Below are positions 47,627-57,390 of a stretch of DNA of 64,000 nt, in pieces. Each line of letters begins with the position of its first letter. The first letter of the stretch is position 1. Under the pieces are notes generated by a model. It was not told where the DNA came from, did not search any database, and was given only the letters and a program-made list of their open reading frames with translations. Source of the stretch: Mesodorylaimus sp. YZB2_4 (Eukaryota > Nematoda > Enoplea > Dorylaimida > Dorylaimidae); the NCBI GenBank assembly GCA_030248295.1, contig JASANH010001343.1:88804-152803 (forward strand), written 5' to 3'. The position numbers were made by a program, and so were the translations under genes.

Positions 47627-48390
47627 ACCGTTGAGTGTCGAGAATCCATTCGAGTTGGTTGCTATTGATGCCAAGGGTCCACTTCCAGTGGCGAAAGGTG
47701 GTAGCAAGTACATTTTGATTCTTGGCAACTATCTGACGAAGTACATCAAGGCGTTTGCGGTTCCTGATATTACTGCTAGCACAGTGGCTGAAGTGTTCGT
47801 GGAGCACATTGTGTGCAGATGGGAAGCTCTGCGTCGTTTGTTATCGGATAGAGGTTCAAATTTCACTCCTGATTTAGTGAAGGGCGTTTGTAATGCACTG
47901 TCGATTAGGCGGTCTTAGACAGTAGCGTATCGACCCCAGACCGATGGGCAAGTCGAGAGAGTCAATCGGGTCTTCCGTGATATGTTGAGGATGTATGTGG
48001 ATCAGGAAAAGCAGGACGATTGGAACGAGTTTGTCCCTTTCGCCCGTTTTGCGTATAACACGGCAGTCCACGAAGCGACGGGCGAGACACCATTTTTCCT
48101 GATGGATAAATTTGACGCGCGGTTGGTCATTGAGAGCGGTGTTTCGAGTGCTGCTAACAAGTTTGGGTGTGCGGCTGATTACCGTGAACATGTCGTGTTG
48201 GAGCTTGAGAGGGCTAGGAGGAGAATATTGAGAATATTGAGAATGTTCAACAGCAGCGAAAAGAGCAGATCGATGCCACCAGGAAAGTGCGTCAGTTTCA
48301 GGTCGGCGAAATGGTTTTGTACCGACGAATGTTCACGCCAGTAGGCTCTTCAGCTAAGTTGTTGGGGTCGTGCATAGGTCCCTATCGGGT
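47627..48390 (+). pseudogene. Ty3/gypsy integrase fragment (plus strand)
   Basis: Starts in frame right at the border of the Kolobok-like element. It has the retroviral-type integrase core, with Asp in LVAIDAKG, Asp in LLSDRGSNF and Glu in PQTDGQVERVNR, so the DDE triad is complete. A TAG interrupts it at 47916-47918 just before AYRPQTDG. After a frameshift around 48230, in the repeated agaatattg tract, the C-terminal part follows (RQFQVGEMVLYRR, GPYRV). No protease, RT or LTR from this copy is visible. It ends against an oppositely oriented gypsy remnant near 48390. Confidence 0.85.
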
Positions 48391-49995
48391 AATGTTGGCT
48401 GTGATTCCGTACTCTCGTCGACTGGTGGCAACTGCCATGGCGCATAGCATGGTTTCAGCCGGTTATTGCGCACCAATTTGCGCTCTGCTGTGGGACATGT
48501 GAGCAAGCGCATTACGCTATCGACAGGTGATGGTCTCGCTACCATAACGTATGGTCTATCCCACTTTGGCTGAAGCTTAATTTCTAACCCCTTTAGTACT
48601 AAGCGAAGCCAGACCAGACTGTCCACTGGAAATTTATGATCTTTCGCGCCTTTATCATGATTTGTGTTTTGTCTTTCTTGGGTTTCCAACATGTTCTTAC
48701 GCAGGATAGATTTCATGGTCTGTAACGTGCGCACCATGAACAGTGCTTAAAGTAGCGCTCCACATCTTGAAAATATCCGTCCCAATAATACCGCTGTGCA
48801 ATTTTATCGAATGTCTTGCCCACTCCAAAATGTGACGCGAATGTATCACTATGGCACTGATGCAGAATCTCGCCTTTCATGCTGTGTGGTATCACAACCT
48901 GAAGTACTGGTTCCGCATTCTCACTCCACCGCATCAAATGAATTTGAATGCCGTCTTTCAAAGTGTACCTGGGTTTCTCGAATGAAAATTGTTTGGCTTG
49001 CCGCTCGCAGGTGGGAGGTGTCCCCGTCCTCTATGAAGTCAATCCTCGCTTTTATTGCCGGATCGTTTCTTTGCTGCAGTGCTAGATCAGACAGCCTTGC
49101 ATGTTCTTCCCAAGTGTCCAAGTCGGTGTGAGAAACTTTTCTTTCTATCGCTGCTAAAGCCGTCGGGTCCAGGCTAGCACGAGAGAGTGCATCTACATTC
49201 GAATGTTTCCTCCCAGGGCGGTACCGCATCTCAAAATGCATACCTGCTAAGTGCGCGATCCATCTGGCAAAACGACCATCATGGGTCTTCTTTTTAAACA
49301 TATAAACTAAGGGCAAATGATCTGTAATGATCGTGAACTTCTGTCCATACACATATGGCTTGAATAATTTCACTGCTTAATATATTCCTAGACCTTCGAG
49401 CTCTGTGGCAGGATACTTCGCCTCACTAGGCAGTAAAGTTCGGCTCGCATACGCAACAGGGTGTTCATGACCATCCTCGCCCACTTGAGCTAGTATTGCC
49501 CCTAGGCCTTCGCGGCTAGCGTCTGTGTAGATAAGGGATGGTTTGAGAAAATTCGGGTATGCCAGAATGGGTGCGGACGTCATTCTCTCTTTGAGCTCTT
49601 TATACGCCTGTTCCGCTTTTGTTCCCCATTCAAATTTCGCGTTCTCTTTCGTCAGGTCAAATAACGGTCGCGAAATCTTGGAGAAATTTTGAATAAACCT
49701 CTGATAAAATGTGCACATGCCAAGAAATCGTCGAACTCCTATTTGGTCTTTACGCGTCGGCATCGCGATGATCGCTTTTATCTTACTGTCATCCATTTCC
49801 AAACCTTGCGACGTCACCACATGGCCCAAAAAGGACACCTCCGTTCTAAGAAATTTGTATTTGGATAGTTTCATACGTAGATTGGCTCGGTGTAAGCGTT
49901 CAAAGACAGCTCGCAGCCTTTCTTGATGTTCCTCGTAAGTGGATGCAAATACCAGAATATCGTCCAAATAAACCAGGCATTGTTTCCACGTGAAG
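48354..49995 (-). pseudogene. Ty3/gypsy pol remnant: RT end, RNase H, zinc domain, integrase tail (minus strand)
   Basis: Read from about 49995 down. The RT catalytic motif YLDDILVFAS and the thumb/connection are in 49967-49377. The frame crosses a TAA at 49377-49379 into RNase H (TDHLPLVYMF, DALSR; 49373-48921). After a frameshift near 48975 the integrase HHCC zinc domain follows (HQCHSDTFASHFG, CSWCARY; to 48713). The integrase catalytic core is missing. At about 48720 the sequence jumps straight to the integrase C-terminal region (VDSLVWLRL, KWDRPYVM, NNRLKP). The upstream pol is cut off by the Harbinger element that begins near 50.0 kb. Confidence 0.88.
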
Positions 49996-50458
49996 GCCCG
50001 TACATACTTCGTCGTATCGACGTAGACGTAGCAAAATAGACGTAGCGCACACTTTGTGTAAGTTAATGATGTGCAGGCACGGCATACTGTAGCTACGTCG
50101 GGAATCCTACGTTGATTTGCTCCTACGTCGACAAGTATGAACGACCAAACGGAGTTAGTTTGGTTATGGACGTAGCAACTACGTCGACGTAGCTATTGCA
50201 CAAAGTTACGATTTTTCTGCAAAAACTACGCTGCTACGTCTGTTGATCGGATAAATCAAAAATTTGTTCAAAATTCAAAATTTTGTGGTTTCATGGAGAA
50301 TTTTTATCGTAGACTCTAAATTTTGAGTCAGAAATGTTGCTAGTTGAGCGGAATTAATTTTTTTCGAGTTTTTTGGATGTCACTTTTTAACTGTTGCAGC
50401 AATACGACTTTTCGGTTTTTAGTGGTGAAAAGAAGCTTTTTTTGTTTTTAGTGCCCAA

Positions 50459-51554
50459 ATGGCAAAGCGTTTGGAAAATATCGATGATAAATGGGTTTAC
50501 CCCATGATTGAAGAGGTGAGAAATCGGCCGCAATTATGGAATCCGCAGCACGCCGATTTTAAGAATAAAAGTATCAAAAAACGGGCGTGGGAACAGTTGG
50601 CTGTGGCTGTATTGGATATTACTGGCATTAAAAAAACTGGTTAGTTGTTTCTTCATTATTTAAAGTGATCAGAGTGAGAAATTTTTTTCTGGTTGCTAAT
50701 TTATCAGTGATTTGCTGACCCCATTATTTTCAGCTTTAGATTTACAAAAGCGGTGAAAAACAATACGCGACGCTTTTGTTCGGGACAAACGGAAACCTCC
50801 AACGGGATCATCAGCAGATGAAGTGCGGAAATCGAAATATACCGACGTGTTATCATTTTTGGATCAGCCGCAAATTCCTGCTGAGTAAGTGTCCACCATC
50901 TTTTCCTGGTTGCCAGTGCCTTTTAATATGCAAAGCGATAATTTTTAGGACTGTCACAAATTTGGCGCCCCTAGGGTTGGCGGCCATCGATCGTAGCGCT
51001 GCTAGCGATTGAATGGGGCCACCAGCATCCTCAGCCTTTTATGACTTAGCTGACCAAACGATCGACAACGGAGACGCCGAATTCCAGTCTGGTAAGTACA
51101 ATAAATCCAAATTTGTTACCCATGGACTGAAATTTCAAACGACTCAGTGGTATAAAGGAACCGAGTGTCTTTTAGGGGCACCAAGAAGCGAGGCTGCTGC
51201 GAGCTGCAGCAATTCGCTATCAACATTGTCAAAACGGCGCCGCTTGTCACGGGATAGCGACACTGGCAAGGAATCTGATGTGGACCGAAAGATAGTCGAA
51301 ATGCTGCAGGCTAGTCAGCAACGGAATCAATCGCCAAACAAAGAATATGGTAGGCGTCCTTAGATTGAAACTTATTAACGTTAGGCTCACTTGGATGTTT
51401 ACATTTTATAGGGGCCATTGTTGTCCGAATTCTCGATTCGTTAAGCGGACGGGCACGATCTCAGGCGCGTACGAAGCTGCTGTCATGGATAAACACGTAC
51501 GAGGCTTACATTGATCATGACAGTGATGACAATGAGAGCGATGACGATGATTGA
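50459..51554 (+). pseudogene. MADF-domain accessory protein gene, four exons, with two nonsense codons
   Basis: Exons 50459-50639, 50734-50884, 50949-51349 and 51412-51554 join in phase across GT-AG introns of 62-94 bases. The product begins with a MADF domain (WVYPMIEEVRNRPQLW, then the second half TIRDAFVRDKRKP, LSFLDQ). It continues through a Ser-rich linker to a C-terminal helix and an acidic tail (DDNESDDDD). MADF proteins bind DNA and in Harbinger elements assist the transposase. TGA replaces the conserved Trp before KTIRDAF at 50754-50756, and another TGA occurs at 51010-51012, so the gene is dead. Confidence 0.75.
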
Positions 51555-51613
51555 ACTTTGAATGTGAATTTCGAAGTTTGAAACTTCATAAACACGAGCT
51601 ATAATACAACTAA

Positions 51614-53048
51614 TCAGTATCGACCTTCTTGAACGTACCTATCCTGCCACGGTAACTTGCCGTCATCACTAGAAAAGTAAGTCTTGAAACGGTCACGAAT
51701 CATATACTGTAATCTAGTCGGATTTTGATCGACTTCGAACGGCCTCAATGAATAAGCTTCGTGGTCAGCCAGTTCCTGGCGCCAAGCTCCATGTACGACC
51801 TGACCATCATTCGTTTCGTAATCGACAAATCGATTAGGTAAGTATTGCGGCTCTTTGTAATCGGTCGCATCAGTAGCTTTGAGATAGTTGTGCAGGACAA
51901 CGCACGCCTTCACGATGTTGTTGGCAGTTGGCACCGATACGTCCATCCGATTAGCCAGCACTCGCCATCGGGCAGTCAAGATCCCAAACGCATTCTCGAC
52001 CACTCGCCTAGCCCTCGACAGGCGGTAATTAAAAGCATCTTCTGCACCAGTGGCCGAATGATATTGATATGGCTTCATCAAATGTCGTTTCAGTGGGAAG
52101 GCCTCGTCTCCCTAAAAAGCGTGGGGTGCTCGAATGTTGGTGCCTGGAATGAGGTCATCGAAGGGGATCTCCAAACCACCATTTTGGTAAGACTTTGTTG
52201 CATCGTCTATTCGTTGACCGAAGGACGAGCGCTCAAATAAGCCAGCATCACCATCTCTGCCACGGCCTCCAATGTCCACGAAAATGAACCCATAACTAGC
52301 ATCAACCAATGCTAAAAGGACGATCGAAAAAACCCTTTATAATTGTAATACATTGATCCAGACTTTGGCGGACACTATAAAAAATTCAGTTAGGCAGTTC
52401 TTCTTTTAAACTTATTCGTCCTACTAACTTTAATGGAAATGTGCTTTCCGTCGACGGCACCTAATGCCAAAGGAAAATTCCACCTTCTCCAAAATTCGAT
52501 TGAAATATCTTGCCATCTTCTTCGATTTGGCGGGGCTAAATAGTCATCTTTTAGGGCATCCCAGATCGCGCCTGTTGTCTCCAAAATAATTTTCGCCAAC
52601 GTTGATTTCCCAATGTGATGACTAAACGCCAATCCACTCAAAGATCCACCTTCACACATGAAGCTACAAATAATTAACAAATATATACTATTACAAGTTC
52701 CCAAAAATAAGTCCTAATTTATTCTTACCGTAACGTTAAAGCTAATCGATGCAAGGGTGAAATCGGCATCCGATGAGTATTCGCGTGCGAAATGGACTCT
52801 TGTACCCTCCTCAACAAATCGTCAAACCGAAATCTGGACATTCGAAAATAATTAAAATGATCTTCATCGAAGCGACTTCGCATAGGCATTATTAGAGTGG
52901 CCAAATCACTAACGACGGTTCTTTGTAAATTTATCCCACGAACGTAAATTCGACGCGATCGACGTTGCGTTCGCTCTTTTCTCCTTTTTAACAACCATAA
53001 TGCAACAGCGGCAATTTCTTCATCGCCCAATTCCATATTTCTATCCAC
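51614..53048 (-). pseudogene. HARBI1-like PIF/Harbinger transposase, three exons, disrupted
   Basis: Exons 53048-52729, 52663-52429 and 52374-51614 join in phase. The introns are 65 and 54 bases. Landmarks are YFRMSRFRFDDLLRRV, the HTH region HHIGKSTLAKI, first Asp in LGAVDGKHI, second Asp in GGRGRDGDAGLF, and Glu in RARRVVENAFGIL. Two lesions exist: a one-base-type frameshift at the T run 52327-52332 and a TAG at 52112-52114 just before GDEAFPL. The catalytic triad is intact. The family cuts and pastes DNA and makes 3-bp target duplications. Confidence 0.88.
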
Positions 53049-53228
53049 CTCGATTTATAATAACTGATGACCTTGAAATGCCTTTAGAAATACCTTCGAT
53101 TTAGGTAAACTCGCTGTTTCGCAATAAGTGCCAGGCCCAACTGGCTACGCACGTGGACTGGTTCAGCGTAGCCCCCACTCTAATACGTCGACGTAGGCCC
53201 TTCTGCAAAAACTACGTCTACGACGATA

Positions 53229-53463
53229 AGCATACGTCGCTCCGCTACTAGTATGAACGCGGCTCCTACGTCACTAGTAGTATATGTAAGTGTCGTGCTG
53301 GCGCAGCTAGCTGCGGGCGAACCCTCCAGCTTATCATACCAGCTTATTATCACCCCTCAGCTACTGACCACTAGCCTTAAGCCAAGCCCCGCAGGGCCTT
53401 AATTAGCTTACCAACCTAATAATCGTCAGTCCCTTGAGGCCCTTATTATCACTGTGAGCCCCC
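53229..53463. other. Possible left border zone of the Polinton-like element
   Basis: No coding frame. The left terminal inverted repeat of the Polinton should be near here, but its partner lies beyond the window, so I cannot confirm it. Confidence 0.35.
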
Positions 53464-53602
53464 TTATCAGTCATTAGCTGAACCTTATCAGTATCTAGTC
53501 ATTAGCTGAACCTTATCAGTATCTAGTCATTAGCTGAACCTTATCAGTATCTAGTCATTAGCTGAACCTTATCAGTATCTAGTCATTAGCTGAACCTTAT
53601 CA
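53464..53602 (+). repeat. 28-bp tandem repeat
   Basis: Four identical units of tcattagctgaaccttatca plus gtatctag at 53471-53582, then a 20-base partial fifth unit. The copies are perfect, so the array is recent or actively homogenised. Confidence 0.95.
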
Positions 53603-53700
53603 TCGACCAGTCAGCAAGTCAAGCTCCAATCTTCTTATCATATCACAAGTGTTTAATCAACCATTGATGAGCAATGATTTTAGAAAAGTGAAAAGTTTTG

Positions 53701-53775
53701 CGCCCGCTAAGAATCGAACTCGCCTCGCCTGATTGGAAGTCGAAAGTTCTACCAATCACACCACTAGGGCGGTTT
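53701..53775 (-). pseudogene. tRNA-like sequence, Gly(TCC)-like anticodon
   Basis: The minus strand has a tRNA-like layout: TAGTGGTGTGATTGGTAGAA (box A region), a loop with TCC in CTTCCAA, and AGTTCGATTCT (box B). A partial acceptor stem CGCCC/GGGCG is followed by TTTT runs. The T stem and acceptor stem have two mismatches each, so it is probably a decayed tRNA or a tRNA-derived SINE head and not a functional gene. Confidence 0.4.
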
Positions 53776-53933
53776 GCAATGAGGGGCGAGTGTGCATAGT
53801 GAAGACAGTTGACGATTAGAGAGTTAAGCTGCGTAACGAATTTCGGAATTGTGTCATAGTCTGAAGATTTTCATGTCATCGAGTGCTGTAGAATTCAAAT
53901 ATTTAATGTCTTATTGTGACTCCAATGAATGTG

Positions 53934-53939
53934 TATAAA
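53934..53939 (+). promoter_or_regulatory. TATA-like box of the leftmost Polinton gene
   Basis: GTGTATAAA, with TATAAA 28 bases before the first likely ATG. The same nonamer precedes the core-like protein gene at 57784. Confidence 0.5.
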
Positions 53940-53966
53940 CTAACGTCATTTTCCCCATTTCAGATC

Positions 53967-54614
53967 ATGATGGCTGGTCGTAACCCGTTCCTGTTTGAAA
54001 TGACAGAATTATTGGCTAGGGTTCAAAGACCGGGAAGATTAAATCATTTTGATAAGATATTAATCACTAATATTATAGTCACAGCGTTCATGATTCTAGT
54101 TATATTTTCACATATATTCGAAAAATATTCAACTCAACCGGAAATTTTTAATGCATCTGATTGCCTATGGATTGAGAAAGTCGATGACGGAAATGCAACT
54201 GTGCAACGTGAAATTAAAAACTGCGCACACGTCGATGGCGAAACTTATTTTTGCTCAAGTACTGAACGAAATGTTTACGAATTGGTTCAAGATGGAAAAC
54301 CCTGTTACCAGTACACGTCTGACGAAATTTTAATTTTATATGAAGCGTACACACGTTGTGTTCTCCAATTCGACAAGCATCAAGTATTCTGGCCGTGTGA
54401 TAAAACACTCCAGCTTTCTCACGACAACCCGAACCAATTACGCTACTTTCTGTCAGCCAACAATATCAAGCATGCCATCCTATTTGAAATTGACTCGTAC
54501 GCTCTGAAGCCAGTAAAGATAGTGTTGATTACTGATATGAATTGTTTCATTGCATCTACTGAGACAGTTGCCAGCTTGTTTCGAGTAATGTTAAATGTGC
54601 TCAAGATCAACTAA
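53967..54614 (+). CDS. Unknown single-pass membrane protein (type II-like) of the Polinton element
   Basis: 215 residues from the ATG at 53967. A short basic N-terminal part is followed by one strong membrane segment (about residues 31-51, ITNIIVTAFMILVIF). A C-terminal domain of some 160 residues follows, with about nine cysteines and two potential N-glycosylation sites (NAS, NAT), as in a type II surface protein. An acceptor-like ttccccatttcag lies just before the ATG, so an upstream non-coding exon is possible. I recognise no family. It could be a virion surface protein or cargo. Confidence 0.6.
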   Translation: MMAGRNPFLFEMTELLARVQRPGRLNHFDKILITNIIVTAFMILVIFSHIFEKYSTQPEIFNASDCLWIEKVDDGNATVQREIKNCAHVDGETYFCSSTERNVYELVQDGKPCYQYTSDEILILYEAYTRCVLQFDKHQVFWPCDKTLQLSHDNPNQLRYFLSANNIKHAILFEIDSYALKPVKIVLITDMNCFIASTETVASLFRVMLNVLKIN

Positions 54615-54690
54615 AACGATTCGATTTGGTTTTATAAATATAAAATATTGTTAATATTACATGAAAAATATGCAAACATACAGCTCTTGT

Positions 54691-55119
54691 CTAACGCGAC
54701 CAATGTTTATCACAGGTGCTTGGATCTTCGCAGTTTGAGGCTGCATATTTGATGCAGCAGTTGCATACTGCATAGCGCCTTCCAGGTTTATGAGGCCGCC
54801 CACAACAGGAACAAGTTTCCACAATTGTGGGACATACCTGGGCGGTCAGGTCAACCACAGTCGTCCGTCCGCATTCGCATCGTTCTTGCGTGTCATGATA
54901 TTCCGGAAGCCCGTTGACCAATCGCACCACCCTGACCTTTTCTGGATTCATTACACGCCGGCAGTATCGAGAATGGCATGTTACCGAAACCACTTGCCCA
55001 TTTCGATCCTTTTGCTCCCTAATCGAGGGAGAGCCGCACTTGCATACACGCATAAACTCGACGTGAGACATTTTCAACAACGACAACCCGACATCAGCCA
55101 ACCACTGGAACAACTCCAT
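54691..55119 (-). CDS. Cysteine-rich, probably zinc-binding protein of unknown function
   Basis: 142 residues with 15 cysteines in CxC, Cx4C and CxCC clusters (C26/C28, C48/C53, C81/C83, C103/C105/C106, C119/C121/C122, C130, C136). This is the spacing expected of multiple zinc sites. There is no membrane segment or signal peptide. It lies on the opposite strand between two element genes. The start may instead be Met17 (MSHVEFM). I recognise no family. Confidence 0.55.
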   Translation of the reverse strand: MELFQWLADVGLSLLKMSHVEFMRVCKCGSPSIREQKDRNGQVVSVTCHSRYCRRVMNPEKVRVVRLVNGLPEYHDTQERCECGRTTVVDLTAQVCPTIVETCSCCGRPHKPGRRYAVCNCCIKYAASNCEDPSTCDKHWSR

Positions 55120-55315
55120 GAACCTCCTTCCAGGAACAAATCTGGCGCACGTTTAGGGACATGACCAAACACGTTTTCGTCGCCATCGCGAAAAAATGAG
55201 TCATAGTGACTATACAGTAGACAAGTCCAAACATGAATCATGATAGCGTGTCTAGACAGTCACGGTGTCTTATGACTGGAATTCAATCAGCTGTCAAAGA
55301 CGAGACTTCCTAAAG

Positions 55316-55322
55316 TATTTAA
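55316..55322 (+). promoter_or_regulatory. TATA-like box of the zinc-finger gene
   Basis: TATTTAA lies 35 bases before the ATG at 55358. TCAGTC, an initiator-like motif, lies between at about 55341. Confidence 0.4.
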
Positions 55323-55357
55323 GTGACTGTCTGATCTTAGTCAGTCAATGTTAGAAA

Positions 55358-56105
55358 ATGTCGTCTCGTCGTCTTACTGCCGCCGATCCGAATGCTTGGT
55401 ACTGTTCTATTTGTTCGGAATTTTTAAGTTATTCGAATCGTTCTCGGTATGTTAATGTAAGACGCATAGTAATTACTTTACACTGTCCGCTCTTTTTTTA
55501 GACATATCAAAACACATCGAACATGTTCCGGATGTGGTGAAGTTGTCGGCCCGCGCCACGTTTGTCAGTCGTTAAAGAATCAGGCCCAGTTTCACCCGCT
55601 GTACATTGATAAAGAACTCAAGATGTACGTTCTGGGTATCTTACCAGAAGAATGGCCCGCCAAGCAGCAAGAGGCCACTCATCCAACGATCACTCCAGAG
55701 ATGCAGGAGCCTCCCACAATGGTCGTGGCTGGAGGAGAAAATGGAATCGATGTGGCTGGTACAAAAATTTTCCCAGTGTCTCACATTGACAATGCAAATC
55801 AAGTTCCATATTCTCCATCACTCCAGCCTCCGTCGCAGGAGGAAATCAAGAAAACGGGGGACGTGTCTGTGATGCAGAACAGTGAGGCGCGCAGAAATTC
55901 AATTCTAGCGAAGGTGTATTGTGACATGTTGTATTCTCACTTATGCCTATGTTGCTGCGGGAAAGGAGGGTGCGTGAACTGTACTAAAAGTGTTTTAGAT
56001 TTTTTCGAAGGCTCTGTCACTAAGCTCGGTCACGAGAAGGAGGTTACGCGTGATGATATGGTTCTGTATATGCTTATGAATGCTTCTTCGATTCCTGCTT
56101 TTTAG
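55358..56105 (+). CDS. Spliced C2H2 zinc-finger protein upstream of the integrase
   Basis: Exons 55358-55446 and 55502-56105 join in phase across a 55-base GT-AG intron (gtatgt...tttttttag) to give 230 residues. The splice restores a C2H2 finger split by the intron: CSIC from exon 1 and HIKTH from exon 2 (spacing C-x2-C-x11-H-x3-H), followed by CSGCGE. The rest has a Pro-rich middle and a cysteine cluster LCLCCCGKGGCVNC near residue 190. It ends six bases before the integrase ATG. It may be a DNA-binding regulator of the element. Only the finger is recognised. Confidence 0.75.
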
Positions 56106-56111
56106 AATAAA

Positions 56112-57390
56112 ATGGAAGAGTTGGAGAATGTGTATAAAACTCCAAATTCGAAAGGTGCATTTGGTGGTCAAGACAAACTTGCACGTGCTGTACCCGGTTT
56201 GAGTCGTAAACGTGCAGCTGAGTTCCTGACGACTCAAGAGTCGTATCAGCTGACTAAACCACCTCGTTTGAAATTTCCAACTAATCGAATTTATGTTCAC
56301 GGTCCGAACGAGATCCACGAGGCTGATCTATCCGACTTGACAATTTACAAAGATGACAATGATGGATATAAATTTTTACTTTTCATTATTGATTTATTTT
56401 CAAAAGTACTAACAGTAATCCCGCTCAAGAATAAAAGTGAGGTTTAGACTCTAAATTCTTTCTGATGAGTTCAAATTATTGTTTCGTACTTTAGGCAGTG
56501 ACGCGATGCATGAGGCATTTGTAAAAGCTTACAGTGATCCAAAGAGTAGACCCTTGTATCTCCATACAGATAAGGGGGTAAGTTTAAAATACCTTTTTCT
56601 TTTCATTCTTGTGCACACATGAACATTTTAGACTGAATTTTACAATTCAAAAATGAAAAAGCTCTATAAAACGTTGGGTATTCTCCGTCACTATTCTACT
56701 TATTCAGAAAAGAAGGCATCTACAGTAGAGAGGGTAAGAGTGTGATGCATGTTTCGACTTGTTCAGAAAACGCGTTGTCATAGGTTCAAAGAACATTCAA
56801 GTCAATGCTGATGCGCTATCTACTGGATCGAAAGACCAAACGATACATTGATGTGTTGCAACCTTTGGTTGAGTCATACAACCAGTCCTATCATCGAACG
56901 ATCGGCATGGCTCCAGCCGACGTCACTGACGCCGACGCAGACGTCATTCGAGGAAGGATGTACCCAATGACTGACCCTGTCCCACGCGAACCGAAATTTG
57001 CAGTCGATGACTATGTCAGAATCTCGATGCAGAGACCCGTCGTTGGTCATAAGGGTTACGATGTGCAGTGGAGTTTTCAAGTTTATCAGATCCATAGTGT
57101 TCTGGCCCATCGAGACCAAGTACAGTACCGCGTCAAGGATCACAGAGGACGCCTGCTTAAAGGTGATTTGAGTGGCTAATAATCTCATCTTTAAAATACA
57201 AGTGGCACTCTTTTCAGGTGCTTTTTACGAACCAGAATTGCAAAAGGTGCCAGCGCCGACAGAGTATAGAATTGAAAAAGTTATTCGCCAACGTAAAGGC
57301 AAGGACGGGAAAAAGCAATATTTGGTTCGATTCCAAGGATACGGTCCCGAAGACGACGCCTGGATATCTGAAGAAGAATTCACGACATGA
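56112..57390 (+). CDS. Polinton/Maverick retrovirus-like integrase with C-terminal chromodomain, five exons
   Basis: Exons 56112-56436, 56495-56577, 56632-56733, 56784-57162 and 57218-57390 join in phase (introns 58, 54, 50 and 55 bases) to give 353 residues. After an N-terminal helical region the RNase H-fold core shows Asp in HEADLSDL, Asp in LHTDKGTEFYN and Glu in KASTVERVQRTFK, the DDE triad with the spacing seen in Maverick integrases. The chromodomain YRIEKVIRQRKGK...WISEEEF closes the protein and probably guides integration to chromatin. The enzyme joins element ends to host DNA. No lesion is seen. Its last bases overlap the next start (ATGA). Confidence 0.92.

Larger units (their letters stand above)
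50015..53228. mobile_element. PIF/Harbinger element with MADF gene and transposase
   Basis: Two divergent-family genes typical of animal Harbinger transposons lie here: a MADF DNA-binding protein (plus) and a HARBI1-like transposase (minus), convergent on each other. The flanks are rich in GACGTAG/CTACGTC. The inverted pair tatcgacgtagacgtag (50015-50031) and ctacgtctacgacgata (53212-53228) differs at one base. The palindrome tacgtcgacgta occurs near both ends (about 50192 and 53193). I could not fix a 3-bp target duplication, so the exact borders are uncertain. Both genes carry stops. Confidence 0.7.

Noticed and set aside
53701..53775. Functional tRNA-Gly gene
   Set aside because: Box A and box B are recognisable, but the acceptor and T stems have mismatches, so I list it only as a tRNA-like pseudogene.
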